Shown: positions 27,044 through 37,178, counted from the first letter of the stretch. The stretch is DNA of 64,000 nt from Sphingobacteriaceae bacterium (GCA_002319075.1 NVQB01000001.1:4898001-4962000); one strand, 5' to 3'. Translations and numbers: made by a program. Notes: generated by a model not told the origin, from the letters alone.

Positions 27044-27274
27044 ACCGGAACATTCATTTCCTTAGTTTAACGGAGCTTTAAATATACAGTTTTATGTGCT
27101 TTAGTTTCTACATTCGCCGGGATGATCTGAAATTAAAAAATACTTTACTGGGGCATTCGGTTACTTGTTTGGACTGCTTCTAAATCTTGCAGAAGATGGG
27201 TCTTTAAATCTCAGCGAATTAAAATTTGTTGTAATTTAGGAGTGGGTTAGCTAGAAGGAAGGCAGCCGTAAAAA

Positions 27275-27697
27275 ATGGTGGGACACAGATATAGCATAGA
27301 AAAAGCGGAAGCTTTCAAACTGGAAGGCATTATTATTGAAAATAGTTTGATTGCTGGAGTTACCCTGGAGCCCAACGATGTGCGTATGATCAAACAATTA
27401 AATCTTCGCTTATGTGAAGGGAAAAAGTACGCGCTACTGGTAGATCCTAAAGTAGAGAGTTTAATTACAGATGAAGCACGCGCTCTTCTGGCATCTAAAG
27501 AAATGGCTGAATTAAATATAGCTAAAGCCATACTCATTTACAATCAAAAACAGAAGATCATAGGTAATATTTATCTTTCTATAAACAAGCCCCACGTAAA
27601 AACCAAACTTTTTACCGATCGTGAAAAAGCACTAAAATGGCTGAGGATGCAGGTAGAAGAATTTACCGCAAAGCAAATGTTTAAAGAGAGAAAATAG
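27275..27697 (+). CDS. STAS/SpoIIAA-like domain protein
   Basis: 140 aa, cytoplasmic. The order of strands and helices and the phrases LVDPKVESLITDEAR and YLSINKPHVKTKLFTDREKALKWL match the SpoIIAA-like/DUF7793 group that is common in Bacteroidota. In other members this fold binds lipids or regulatory partners; here the role is unknown. It stands alone and converges on the 27784-29376 gene, separated by a strong terminator. The upstream 231 bases (27044-27274) hold no recognisable gene, only AT-rich sequence with a possible TTG-rich promoter area. Confidence 0.6.
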   Translation: MVGHRYSIEKAEAFKLEGIIIENSLIAGVTLEPNDVRMIKQLNLRLCEGKKYALLVDPKVESLITDEARALLASKEMAELNIAKAILIYNQKQKIIGNIYLSINKPHVKTKLFTDREKALKWLRMQVEEFTAKQMFKERK

Positions 27698-27730
27698 GGC
27701 AGGTTTCCTCGCAAGCTTCGCTTATGTTCC

Positions 27731-27764
27731 TCAAAAAAAAAAAACCGGCAAGAAATTGCCGGTT
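27731..27764 (-). terminator. Intrinsic terminator of the 27784 gene
   Basis: 9-bp arms AACCGGCAA (27743-27751) and TTGCCGGTT (27756-27764) with a four-base loop. On the minus strand it is followed by about 12 T's. It also reads as a hairpin for the convergent gene. Confidence 0.9.
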
Positions 27765-27783
27765 GAGAATGTTGTTTTGATTT

Positions 27784-29376
27784 TTAATCTAATTTGATCC
27801 AAACCACACTTGATTTCTCTGTTTCTGGATCTGTATAAATTGTAGCGTATGATTTGCGTGGAGCATAATAAGACGAGCAGCCAAAAAGACAGAAAGTAAC
27901 ATCGTCTTTTTCTTTGGGCTTTTTAAAAAGATAGTCTTTTTTAATAGCATCGCCTTTATATATGTATTTCACCGCTGTGGATCCGCTAATTGCCTTTACC
28001 GTTTTAATGCTTTTTACATCATCCGTTTCCATGTTTTTCGGCATATTATTAAATAATAGATAACTGGCATTTTCAGTAGAAATAAAATCTATCCCGTAGT
28101 ATTGCTCACTTGCCAAACCTTTGTCATCAAAATTATAAGCAGGTCTGAATCCCGTCTTTATTTTGTTTGAATTGTACATTGAATGATCACCACTTACGAC
28201 TGATGAAAAAGGATATACAGCGCCATTTATTGTTTTGCCTTCTGCAGATATTGATAGTAAAGCCACATCTCCTAAAAATGTTGCGGTAACGGTGCCAAAC
28301 TTGTCAATTTTTATAGTAGTCTCCTGGAACATCAGTACCAAGTTACCGCTTTTGTCAACAAATGCTCCCTGAATCATCCCAGCGAAGTCATCTTTACTTC
28401 CAATAGTATTTCTGTAGTAGTCATTCACTTTCGATGCATCCGGGACAAAAGATTTTTCAACAGCTAGTGTAGACGGCTTAAAGTTTTGAAAAACAATATT
28501 TATTCCCTCTCCACTTGACTTTCCACCTGGCATGATAATCATGTGAACTATTCCCTTTACATTGTTATAGACAAACTCTGAAGTAGGATGCTTATAATAT
28601 TCTGTTAGACCTAATTCCTTTTGTAAAAAAGTTGTTTTTCCTTTAGATAGCTGAGAAATGTAGAAGCGCGATTCGTCGCCTCCTGACTTATCTGTATTAA
28701 AAGCGTATGTACCCAGAATTACATACTCGTCTTTGTGGACATAAGCGTTCAGATAACGGGTGTATTTGTATTTATTATTTGGTGTGGTATAATTTGCTTT
28801 ATTTATTATTTTGTGATCAGGGCTAAAGTGAAAAACCTCAATACGATCTTTTGTCTCAGCGGCTAAAGTATTGTATCTAATCATTGCGTAATAGTCACTT
28901 TCTGGATCTTTAACTATTCTGATGTCTGGGATATCGAGACCACCAAAGGCAATAGCATAGCCATCTTTCATGCTCATCTTCTCCAGTTCTGCTATTTTGT
29001 CTTCAGCTTTTAATTTACCAGTTTTACCATCTACGATCAACCTTATCATAATGGGAGTTTTGTCTTCTCCCTTTTCAAAGAAGATAACAACGTCGCCATT
29101 TATCTCATAAATACCACTAAGTATGTGGTAGCCTAATTTATCGTCAATAAGCTTTGTTGCAAGTTTGCCTGAGCCAATTTTCTTGCGCAGAGAATCATAA
29201 AGCATAACTTTAATACCCTCCTTTTTTGTAAATTCCAGGAAGCAGGTATTGGTGTTCTTTAATTGAACGAGCTTGCACCAACCCTCAGGCTCAGGAAAGG
29301 AAGCGCTTTTGTCTTTTTTTTGCGCAAATGATTGAAAGCATACCATGCTTATTAAAACTAATAGAATTTTTTTCAT
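27784..29376 (-). CDS. Secreted protein of unknown function
   Basis: 530 aa. Signal peptide MKKILLVLISMVCFQSFAQ, then a long beta-strand-rich region with many short repeats of the hydrophobic-polar kind (e.g. YAIAFGGLDIPDIR, DEYVILGTYAF, DKSGNLVLMFQETTIK), which could be a beta-propeller. No T9SS tail, no catalytic motif and no family that I recognise. Its own terminator lies downstream and a 298-base AT-rich non-coding stretch separates it from ettA, so it is probably transcribed alone. Confidence 0.7.
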   Translation of the reverse strand: MKKILLVLISMVCFQSFAQKKDKSASFPEPEGWCKLVQLKNTNTCFLEFTKKEGIKVMLYDSLRKKIGSGKLATKLIDDKLGYHILSGIYEINGDVVIFFEKGEDKTPIMIRLIVDGKTGKLKAEDKIAELEKMSMKDGYAIAFGGLDIPDIRIVKDPESDYYAMIRYNTLAAETKDRIEVFHFSPDHKIINKANYTTPNNKYKYTRYLNAYVHKDEYVILGTYAFNTDKSGGDESRFYISQLSKGKTTFLQKELGLTEYYKHPTSEFVYNNVKGIVHMIIMPGGKSSGEGINIVFQNFKPSTLAVEKSFVPDASKVNDYYRNTIGSKDDFAGMIQGAFVDKSGNLVLMFQETTIKIDKFGTVTATFLGDVALLSISAEGKTINGAVYPFSSVVSGDHSMYNSNKIKTGFRPAYNFDDKGLASEQYYGIDFISTENASYLLFNNMPKNMETDDVKSIKTVKAISGSTAVKYIYKGDAIKKDYLFKKPKEKDDVTFCLFGCSSYYAPRKSYATIYTDPETEKSSVVWIKLD

Positions 29377-29674
29377 GCTTGTGAGTGAAATGGGTTACGA
29401 GGCGCAATAATAACAGTTTAATTTTGTTTAACAATGAATTAAATTAATAGAATTTATGTTTTTATTTGGAGTCCGCCTGCTTTATTCAAAGTAAAGTGAC
29501 GACTGATGACTTATACAAAACAAAATAGAATGAATGTGACGCGAAAACAATAAACCGTGAAGCGTTTTTAGGTAATCACGAACAAGGAATCAGAAACCCC
29601 GAAGTAAGAAACATTTCATATTTCTTAAACAATCCGTAACTTTAAGGCTCAAATCTAAATTCTAATTAAATAAT

Positions 29675-31369
29675 ATGTCAGCAACGCCAGAGGGACGCCA
29701 GATCATTTTCAGTATGGTGAATGTGTCGAAGATACATCCACCCCAAAAACAGGTTTTAAAAGATATTTATATTTCATTTTATTATGGCGCCAAAATTGGT
29801 GTCCTGGGTCTTAACGGGTCTGGTAAATCTTCTTTACTGCGTATTATTGCTGGTATGGATAAAGATTATATCGGAGAAATTCATCAATCGCCAGGCTATT
29901 CTATCGGAATGCTGGAGCAGGAGCCTAAGCTTGATGAAAGTAAAACCGTTATTGAAATTGTACGTGAAGGTGTTCAAAAATATGTGGATATTCTTAACGA
30001 ATACGAAGAGGTTAACAACAAATTTGGTGATGAAGAAATTCTGAACGATCCGGATAAAATGGATAAGTTGATCAACCGTCAGGCACAATTACAAGAACTC
30101 ATCGATCAACATGATCTTTGGAACCTGGACAGCCGTTTAGAGCGTTCTATGGACGCTTTACGTTGTCCTGAGCCGGACGCACAGGTAAAAGTGCTTTCTG
30201 GCGGAGAGCGTCGCCGTGTAGCTTTATGCCGTCTTTTATTACAAGAGCCTGATATTTTATTGTTGGATGAGCCTACCAATCACCTGGATGCTGAGAGTGT
30301 TGACTGGTTAGAACAACATTTACAATTATACAAGGGAACCATTATAGCCGTAACCCACGATAGATATTTCTTAGATAATGTAGCGGGATGGATTTTAGAA
30401 TTGGATAGGGGAGAAGGTATTCCATGGAAGGGTAACTACAGCAGCTGGTTAGAGCAAAAAGGAGCACGTTTAAAACAAGAAGAAAAAACAGAAAGCAAAC
30501 GCCAGAAAACTTTAGCGCGTGAGTTAGATTGGATTCGTCAAGGTGTTAAAGGACGCGGCGTGAAACAAAAAGCCCGTTTAAATAATTACGAAAAAATGTT
30601 GGGTGAAGATGTGAAGAGCAAGGAAGATAACCTGGAGATTTTTATTCCTAACGGTCCGCGCCTTGGTAACGAGGTAATTGATGCTAATGAAGTGTCTAAA
30701 GGTTTTGGAAACCGGTTGTTATACGAACATCTTAATTTTAAATTACCGCCAGCGGGAATCGTTGGTATCATTGGGCCAAACGGTGCTGGTAAAACTACTT
30801 TATTCCGTATGATCATGGGCGAAGAAACTCCGAATACAGGAGAATTTAAGGTGGGTCCAACCGTAAAAATTAGTTACGTTGATCAAAATCATAAAGAATT
30901 GGCACCCGAAAAAACGGTGTATGATGTTATCAGTGGCGGGCTAGAGAATTTAATGCTCGGTGGAAAATCTATGAATTCAAGGGCTTATATCTCCCGTTTC
31001 AATTTTAACGGAAGCGACCAGGGTAAAAAGGTAAGTGTGCTTTCTGGTGGAGAAAGAAACCGTCTGCATTTAGCAATGGCATTAAAAGAAGAAGGGAACG
31101 TTTTGTTACTGGATGAGCCTACCAATGATTTAGATGTTAACACACTCCGTGCATTGGAAGAAGGTCTCGAAAATTTTGCAGGTTGCGCGGTGATTATTAG
31201 TCACGACAGATGGTTCTTAGACCGTGTATGCACTCATATTCTGGCTTTTGAAGGCGATAGCAGTGTTTATTATTTTGAAGGCGGTTACAGTGAATATGAA
31301 GAGAACCGTAAAAAACGGTTAGGCAATGTTGAACCGAAAAGACCACGTTACAAAAAACTAGCAGTATAA
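29675..31369 (+). CDS. ettA: Energy-dependent translational throttle protein EttA (ABC-F ATPase)
   Basis: 564 aa, two ABC domains in one chain and no membrane segment. First domain: Walker A GLNGSGKSS (45-53), signature LSGGE (174-178), Walker B LLLDEP (195-200). Second domain: GPNGAGKTT, LSGGE, LLLDEPTNDLD. The arm region (residues about 80-160) and the P-site interaction motif between the domains (LDWIRQGVKGRGVKQKARLNNYEKM, given here only as its position near 270-300) are of EttA type. EttA binds the ribosomal E site and gates the first elongation steps according to the ATP/ADP ratio. The 298 bases upstream hold its promoter region, without a clear consensus box. The next gene follows after 9 bases. 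Confidence 0.93.
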   Translation: MSATPEGRQIIFSMVNVSKIHPPQKQVLKDIYISFYYGAKIGVLGLNGSGKSSLLRIIAGMDKDYIGEIHQSPGYSIGMLEQEPKLDESKTVIEIVREGVQKYVDILNEYEEVNNKFGDEEILNDPDKMDKLINRQAQLQELIDQHDLWNLDSRLERSMDALRCPEPDAQVKVLSGGERRRVALCRLLLQEPDILLLDEPTNHLDAESVDWLEQHLQLYKGTIIAVTHDRYFLDNVAGWILELDRGEGIPWKGNYSSWLEQKGARLKQEEKTESKRQKTLARELDWIRQGVKGRGVKQKARLNNYEKMLGEDVKSKEDNLEIFIPNGPRLGNEVIDANEVSKGFGNRLLYEHLNFKLPPAGIVGIIGPNGAGKTTLFRMIMGEETPNTGEFKVGPTVKISYVDQNHKELAPEKTVYDVISGGLENLMLGGKSMNSRAYISRFNFNGSDQGKKVSVLSGGERNRLHLAMALKEEGNVLLLDEPTNDLDVNTLRALEEGLENFAGCAVIISHDRWFLDRVCTHILAFEGDSSVYYFEGGYSEYEENRKKRLGNVEPKRPRYKKLAV

Positions 31370-31378
31370 AAACAGAAG

Positions 31379-32071
31379 ATGAAAGCATTACCCAAAATTC
31401 TTTTAGCTACCACTTTTTCTTGTTTAATTTTCCAAATGAAAGCTCAGTCTTTCAAAAAGGGAGATATTCTTTTTAATGTGAATTATGGGCAGCCAAATGC
31501 GGCTGCCTTTTATCAAAAAACACTTTATCAGAAAAGACTGTCGGTCTATTACAACGGCGACTATACCCAAAATTATTCTAATACAGGTGTTTTAAGTTTA
31601 AAATGCCTTTATGCCAGGAGTTCAAAAGTAGAGGTGGGACTGGGCATCGGCCTGTGGAAATATAACACCAGTGAGGTTTATATTTACAGAGAGCATGTTA
31701 TGGCAAATTACGGGTCAATGCATACAGCTTCTAACAAAGAAGAAGCTACTTTTCAGGCATTGACTTTAAGGCTGAACAGGCATTTCGGAAATTATAAGAA
31801 GATAGATCCATATGTAGGATTCGGCCTGGGTGTAACGCGAATTTCTTACAAAGAACAGCATTATTCCCTCGATTCCGGTAGCCCTGTCCTTTTAGCTGAT
31901 CAGATATATCCTTCGGATTTCCTTCCTACTTTCGCTTTAACTTTTGGTCTGCGGTATTACCCTCTTTACTGGTTTGGCCTCAATTTTGAAGCAGGTTATG
32001 ATGCTGGTGCGCTTCTTTCGGGTGGACTTATTTTTAAATACGCATCCAAAAATAAAGGTGAGACTAAATAA
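31379..32071 (+). CDS. Outer-membrane beta-barrel protein
   Basis: 230 aa. Signal peptide MKALPKILLATTFSCLIFQMKAQ, then alternating hydrophobic strands with Tyr/Phe girdles (e.g. VEVGLGIGLWKYN, DPYVGFGLGVTRISY, FALTFGLRYYPLYWFGLNFEAGYDAG), typical of small OmpX/PorV-size barrels of Bacteroidota. The closing strand (GGLIFKYASK) ends close to the C-terminus. It follows ettA by 9 bases and is probably cotranscribed, though no functional link is apparent. Substrate, if any, unknown. Confidence 0.72.
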   Translation: MKALPKILLATTFSCLIFQMKAQSFKKGDILFNVNYGQPNAAAFYQKTLYQKRLSVYYNGDYTQNYSNTGVLSLKCLYARSSKVEVGLGIGLWKYNTSEVYIYREHVMANYGSMHTASNKEEATFQALTLRLNRHFGNYKKIDPYVGFGLGVTRISYKEQHYSLDSGSPVLLADQIYPSDFLPTFALTFGLRYYPLYWFGLNFEAGYDAGALLSGGLIFKYASKNKGETK

Positions 32072-32112
32072 ACAAAAAATAAATCTATATATTTAAAACA
32101 AAATTAAAACAT

Positions 32113-33027
32113 ATGATCCATTTTAACTCTGCAAAAATTTTAATCCCTGTTGATTTCAGTGAGACATCGCTACTAGCTATTAAACATGGGGCCTTCATGG
32201 CGCAAACTGCAGGCTCAGAGCTTTATCTGCTGCATGTGGTAAATGCTCCGTTCATGTCGCAAAATATGTTTTTACCAATAGTAAGTCTTGAAGACAATAG
32301 TGATGTGGAGAAAAAAGCATTGGCGAAATTAAATGATCTTGTAAATACGATTAAAGCTGAGCACGGCGTTAGCGCGCAGTGTATTATTAAGGTGGGAAAT
32401 CCAAGTGTGGAAGTGACAAACGTGGCAAGAGAAATTGGCGCTTCATTGATCGTAATGGGAACTCATGGATATTCTCCTTTGGAAGAATTAGTTATTGGAA
32501 GTGTTGCTTTAAAAGTTATTACCAAAGCTCCTTGTCCAACCATGGCTATGAGTGATGCTGCAGCTCACAGGGGATACAAAAATATTGTTATGCCCATCGA
32601 TGCTACAGTTAACTCTCGTCAGAAAGTAAATTATACTTTAGAAATGGCTAAAAAATTCGGAGCAAAAGTATATGCAGTTGGACTATTAGGAACCAACGAA
32701 GAAAACGAATTTGCCGGAATGGAAGTGATTTTAAATCAAATTAAAAAATTAGCAGAAGAGCAAGGTGTAACGTTTCAATCTGAATTATTAAACAACCTGA
32801 AAAACAGAGCTACAGCTACCGTAAGCTATGCTGAAAAAGTAAACGCAGATCTTATAGTGATTATGACAGACCAGGATGCGGAGTTAAGCGGTTTCTTTCT
32901 AGGCCCTTACTCACAACAAGTAATTCATTTAAGTAAAGTGCCTGTAATTGCTGTAAAACCTAAAGATCTTTTTTTAGACGATACAAACTTTCCTATTTCG
33001 AATACAAGTGGCGGGGGATTTTCTTAA
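32113..33027 (+). CDS. Universal stress protein, two Usp domains
   Basis: 304 aa, cytoplasmic. Two tandem Usp domains: the first begins KILIPVDFSETSLLAIKH and ends with GTHGYSPLEELVIGSVALKVI (the G-x2-G-x9-GS ATP-binding motif) and PCPTMAM. The second begins NIVMPIDATVNSRQK and ends with GPYSQQVIHLSKVPVIAV, with a weakened nucleotide motif. Usp proteins bind ATP/AMP and help survival in starvation and stress. It is the last gene before a strong terminator, 42 bases after the barrel-protein gene, so it may be read from its own promoter or from the ettA unit. A second tandem Usp is at 58500-59330. Confidence 0.88.
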   Translation: MIHFNSAKILIPVDFSETSLLAIKHGAFMAQTAGSELYLLHVVNAPFMSQNMFLPIVSLEDNSDVEKKALAKLNDLVNTIKAEHGVSAQCIIKVGNPSVEVTNVAREIGASLIVMGTHGYSPLEELVIGSVALKVITKAPCPTMAMSDAAAHRGYKNIVMPIDATVNSRQKVNYTLEMAKKFGAKVYAVGLLGTNEENEFAGMEVILNQIKKLAEEQGVTFQSELLNNLKNRATATVSYAEKVNADLIVIMTDQDAELSGFFLGPYSQQVIHLSKVPVIAVKPKDLFLDDTNFPISNTSGGGFS

Positions 33028-33046
33028 ACAAATTTTAAAAAAGAAG

Positions 33047-33078
33047 AGGCTGTCTTTAAAAAAAGGCAGCCTTTTTTT
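33047..33078 (+). terminator. Intrinsic terminator after the Usp gene
   Basis: 11-bp arms AGGCTGTCTTT (33047-33057) and AAAGGCAGCCT (33062-33072), pairing throughout with one G-T, then six or seven T's. Confidence 0.9.
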
Positions 33079-33288
33079 ATTGTAGTAAGCACTTTGAAGT
33101 TATTGAACTTCATCGAGGGTTCTAATCCCATTAGAGAAGAGAAATCTCTCAGACGATTAAACAGTAGTAAAGCTCAATTCTTTAAGCCGGATTTAATTTC
33201 CAGTTCATTTGTGCTGGTCTTGGATCAAATTGTGGCGTATTTTTCAATAGCTAATAAATAAAATTTTTATTCTGGTAATGCGGATAAA

Positions 33289-34116
33289 CTATTTCTTCTT
33301 AACATCTACCCAAAGCGTATCAGAATTAAGCCCTGTAAAAATACCATAGCCGTTTTTGATACTTGTAGAAGGATTTGTGAGGTTTTGTGAACTGGTACTG
33401 CCTTGATCGTATAAGGTGGCATAATCTGGCAGAACATGATAAAGTATGATCCTTGTCTTTCCAAAGTACTGAAATTCCATTGCGCGCACTTCTTCGGAAG
33501 AAAAGTTAGAAGGCGATTTACGAAATATCCTTGCAGGAGGCGCATTACTTCTAAAATCAGTTATTGCCTCAGGGTCTGTTTCGGTGTTTTCTATCAGCAC
33601 CAGGTAGTAGGAATTATCAGGATTACTCCAGTTTATTTTAACCGGATCTGGCATACTTGCACCAGGAGTGGGGCGTGTTGTAGTATCTCTTTTCTCAATA
33701 GTTAACTCTGTCAGAGACTGAGTCGCATTTTGCGGTCCGTCTGGAATGTAGGTATATGCCTGCACTTCTTTTTTGTTGTAAGTAAAAGAGAGGGTGTAAC
33801 TATTTCCAGCCGTAACAACGGTAGTACTATCAACGTATCTTCCGTCGCCAACAGGTTTTAAGGAGTAAATGTGGGCATCTTTATCTGTTATAATTACAGA
33901 AAGGTTATTTATATCGTCAGACGAATACTTAACATCCGATGAAAACGGAATCTGTCGACTAATCTTAACGCTTAGGTAGTCGTTAGGCCTTAAATATCCG
34001 TCGATAATGGGTGAGTCGGTAAATTCGGAAACTTCTTTTTTCTTACAGGCGGGCAGGAAGGCAGTGAGAATAAATAAGCATGTCGACATTAATATTTCTA
34101 TTCTTGTGTTACTCAT
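33289..34116 (-). CDS. DUF4249 family lipoprotein
   Basis: 275 aa. Lipoprotein signal with Cys in FLPACKKK (residue 24). The body matches the DUF4249 pattern found next to TonB receptors: SPIIDGYLRPND, VKISRQIPF, LSVIITDKDAHIYSL, then WSNPDNSYYLVLIE. It probably works as the outer-membrane partner of the adjacent receptor, by analogy with other TonB/lipoprotein pairs, but no ligand is known. Its ATG overlaps the receptor's stop by four bases (34113-34116), meaning translational coupling. No terminator was noted after the stop. Confidence 0.82.
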   Translation of the reverse strand: MSNTRIEILMSTCLFILTAFLPACKKKEVSEFTDSPIIDGYLRPNDYLSVKISRQIPFSSDVKYSSDDINNLSVIITDKDAHIYSLKPVGDGRYVDSTTVVTAGNSYTLSFTYNKKEVQAYTYIPDGPQNATQSLTELTIEKRDTTTRPTPGASMPDPVKINWSNPDNSYYLVLIENTETDPEAITDFRSNAPPARIFRKSPSNFSSEEVRAMEFQYFGKTRIILYHVLPDYATLYDQGSTSSQNLTNPSTSIKNGYGIFTGLNSDTLWVDVKKK

Positions 34117-37100
34117 CTTAGTTTTAGGGACAAAGTTATGTTTGGTGTTATACTGGTATAATTGACATTTGTCTCGATAACCGATCCACTTTCAATAGAA
34201 TAGGTTTTATACCATACATTGGTGCGGTTGTAGACATTGAAAATTGAAAAACTAAGATAGCCAACTTCTCTTCTCTTCTTGTCACCTTTCGAACCCTTTA
34301 AAAGTTTATAGTTCGCTGAAATATCTGCACGATGGTACTCCGGTAAACGTAAACCATTCTTTGTTGTAACTGTAAAGAAATCCTGAGTACTGCCATCGAG
34401 CAAAGTAACATTGTAAGCCCCTGAAGGAGCCGTGTATGGCCGTCCCGTAGCATAGACCCAGGTGGCGGAAAAATCCCACCGTCTCCATTTATAAAGTGTT
34501 ACGATTTTAAATTCGTGCGAGACATCCTGGTTAGCCGGAAAATAGCCATCAGCATACACACTAAAATGATTCCTGGCTTCACCTAAAGTGTAACTCACCC
34601 AGCCATTAAATTTTCCTGTTTTTTTCTGCATTAAAAATTCTATTCCTCTGGCATAACCGTTACCAGTATAAAAATTCTCGTCAACATCTGTCCCCGCAGG
34701 ACTGCTATTGAAGCGAAGAGAGTATTCAGTAAGATTCTGGATCTTTTTATAGTATGCTTCTGCACTGAACAACAGATGTGTTGTTTCAAAAGATAACCCG
34801 GCAATATAGTGAAGGGAAGAACTTACCGGAACGTCTTTTCCGTCCGACAATAGCCAAAACTCTTTATTCCCAGAAAGAATATCTTCTCGCGTAACACGAT
34901 TCGCGAACTGGAAATATTTTCCTGTAGCCCCTTTAAGTGTTAACTGCTTGGTTAGTTTGAGACTTAAAGATGCCCTTGGCTCAAAATAGTTTTGTTTGGT
35001 GATGCCATAATAACTTGCCCGAATACCTGGAACAAAAATCAATTTGTTCTTAAGTAATTTGAATTTGTTCTGTACATACCCGCCCGCTAAAATTGTTTTA
35101 TTACTCTTGTCAAGAACGGTTGAAGTGTCGTTCTGAGCATAGGTATATTTAATGTCATAGTTTGTTCCAAAAACGCCAAACTGGAGCTGGCTCATTTCAA
35201 ACATCTCCCATTGATAGTCGGACTTAAGACTGTAGTCTTTCAGATCGTTATTTTCAAATATGCCATTTTTTGTGGTGGATTCGTTACCACTTGCATCGGT
35301 TACTGTACGCTGCTGCGAACGATCTCTGTCACTGTAAAAATTGGAGTAACTTATAAGTGTGTTTCCATAAAAGCGCGGCGCCCATTTACGCGACCATTTC
35401 AGACTGGTTCCAATATTTCCATATTTTGTAAGATCGGTTGAGCTGAAACTAAAGTTTGAAGTCCCACCACCAAAAGAAGGCAGATTTGAATTGTCGACAC
35501 TATTGTCGAATTTATCTGTTCCGTTAAAAATACTCAGCGCAATAATGTCCTTTTGGGTTGGCCTGTAAGTAAACTTACCATTCAGATCATAAAAATAAGA
35601 TTTAGCTACAGTGTTTTGTGAAAACCTTCCACCGCCTGGGCCACCTGTTCCTTGCTGTGTTGTGGCAGCGGAAGAACTGCTTTTACTATACTTTTCAACT
35701 AATTTATTGTAGATCGGCCCTTTGTATGACCTTCGAAAAGCGATAACCGAAGAAAATTTATCTCCTATTGGAATCTCTGCAAACACATTGGCGCTTAATA
35801 AGCTTAAATCACCACCTATGTTGATCTTCTTCTGGTTACCATCTTTTCCGGTTATCTCAGTAACACTTGATAAGCGCCCCCCAAACTTCGATTCAAATCC
35901 TCCTTTATAGAGCTGAACATCCTTTACAGCATTTGCATTGAAAGCGCTGAAAAAGCCATACAAATGATCAACGTGGTATACTGTAAATCCATCATAGAGT
36001 ACAAGATTTTGATCTGGTGTGCCCCCCCTGACATACAGTCCGGAGGAAGATTCTTGTGACGCGCTAACACCGGGCATTAACTGAAAAGACCGCATAACGT
36101 CTTTTTCTCCTATGTTGGGTAATTTCTCAAGCTCTTTGGGTGTGATTTTTATCACACTTACTTCTTCCTGTTTTGCAAGTACAACTTCTTCCCTCGCAGC
36201 AACGATCGTTACAGTTTTGAGTTGATTTCCGGCTGAAGACACTTCGATGATCAGGTTTTTCCTGGAGATGAAAGGCGTGAGATATACTTCTGTTTTTGCG
36301 TAGCCGACATAAGATATAATTAAAACACTGGTATCGGTAGGTACTTTGCTAAGAGTAAAATAGCCGTCAGCATTTGTTGAAATGGCTTTTGTAGAGCCTC
36401 TGAGATGAATCGTTGCAAAGGGTAAAGCCTCGCCCGTGGATTTATCTTTTACCAATCCGGAAAGTGTAAAATCTTTGCTTTGCGGAGGACCATAATAAGT
36501 TTTATTTGCATAGGGATTGTGCTGACTGGTTTCGTCTTCGGTAGTCTTTTTATCTTCCTCAAAATAGAATGTACCGAGATTCTCATCTTCGTTGCCTTCA
36601 AGCTGATCATAAGCCTTAACGTCTTCTTTGAAATCGTCTTCTATCCGGGTTGGGGTAGAAGATAGGTTGTCCTGTGCTTGATTTAAGTGAATCGAATGAA
36701 ATGATTCCTTAAGGTTGTTGGAAGTTGTATCGGCTGGCGTAACTGACGGATCATAAATCGAAAGAAAGACATTCTTCTTACCACACGTATAATTCCAGGT
36801 TACATGCGAGGCTAAAGCGTTTAAACAATCAAGCTTTTCGCTTGATCTTGTTCCTACATTGGGTGCGTACACAAACAAATAGTTGTAAAACCGCGGAACG
36901 TCTTTTAAGGAATCCGCCTCATATGCTTCTAAGGCACTTTGACCGGCATTGCCCATCACAAAAACATAAGGTCGTTTCGTGGCCGAATAATTATTTGAAG
37001 GCGAAAACATCACGTATTGAAAGTAACAAACACCTCCCTGGCTATTAAAGGAATATTGCCTGTACGAAGATGATTGCCCGAAAGACTGTTGAGTAAAAAG

Positions 37101-37178
37101 TACCACAAAGAAAAGGCAAATCGTTAGATGACGCGGAGTTGATAAATACACTTTTTGTTTACTGAGATTGTGTGCCAA
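34113..37178 (-). CDS. TonB-dependent receptor with unusual N-terminal domain and carboxypeptidase-like domain
   Basis: 1021 aa. No ATG is available: it starts at TTG 37178 or, equally well, GTG 37151, both giving an export signal (LTICLFFVVLFTQQSFGQ). Residues about 36-150 form an extra domain with strand-helix segments (RPYVFVMGNAGQSALEAY, YLFVYAPNVGTRSS) that look like the beginning of an alpha/beta-hydrolase fold, but no catalytic GxSxG. A charged linker follows (about 150-235). Then the carboxypeptidase-like domain (LSGLVKDKSTGEALPFATI, about 237-320), the plug (GLYVRGGTPDQNLVLYDGFTVY) and a 22-strand barrel ending at the C-terminal R. The ligand is unknown. It forms an operon with the DUF4249 gene. 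Confidence 0.88.
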   Translation of the reverse strand: MAHNLSKQKVYLSTPRHLTICLFFVVLFTQQSFGQSSSYRQYSFNSQGGVCYFQYVMFSPSNNYSATKRPYVFVMGNAGQSALEAYEADSLKDVPRFYNYLFVYAPNVGTRSSEKLDCLNALASHVTWNYTCGKKNVFLSIYDPSVTPADTTSNNLKESFHSIHLNQAQDNLSSTPTRIEDDFKEDVKAYDQLEGNEDENLGTFYFEEDKKTTEDETSQHNPYANKTYYGPPQSKDFTLSGLVKDKSTGEALPFATIHLRGSTKAISTNADGYFTLSKVPTDTSVLIISYVGYAKTEVYLTPFISRKNLIIEVSSAGNQLKTVTIVAAREEVVLAKQEEVSVIKITPKELEKLPNIGEKDVMRSFQLMPGVSASQESSSGLYVRGGTPDQNLVLYDGFTVYHVDHLYGFFSAFNANAVKDVQLYKGGFESKFGGRLSSVTEITGKDGNQKKINIGGDLSLLSANVFAEIPIGDKFSSVIAFRRSYKGPIYNKLVEKYSKSSSSAATTQQGTGGPGGGRFSQNTVAKSYFYDLNGKFTYRPTQKDIIALSIFNGTDKFDNSVDNSNLPSFGGGTSNFSFSSTDLTKYGNIGTSLKWSRKWAPRFYGNTLISYSNFYSDRDRSQQRTVTDASGNESTTKNGIFENNDLKDYSLKSDYQWEMFEMSQLQFGVFGTNYDIKYTYAQNDTSTVLDKSNKTILAGGYVQNKFKLLKNKLIFVPGIRASYYGITKQNYFEPRASLSLKLTKQLTLKGATGKYFQFANRVTREDILSGNKEFWLLSDGKDVPVSSSLHYIAGLSFETTHLLFSAEAYYKKIQNLTEYSLRFNSSPAGTDVDENFYTGNGYARGIEFLMQKKTGKFNGWVSYTLGEARNHFSVYADGYFPANQDVSHEFKIVTLYKWRRWDFSATWVYATGRPYTAPSGAYNVTLLDGSTQDFFTVTTKNGLRLPEYHRADISANYKLLKGSKGDKKRREVGYLSFSIFNVYNRTNVWYKTYSIESGSVIETNVNYTSITPNITLSLKLR

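Noticed and set aside
27113-27199. 29-codon plus-strand frame beginning MCFSFYIRR
   Set aside because: Too short and without any supporting context.
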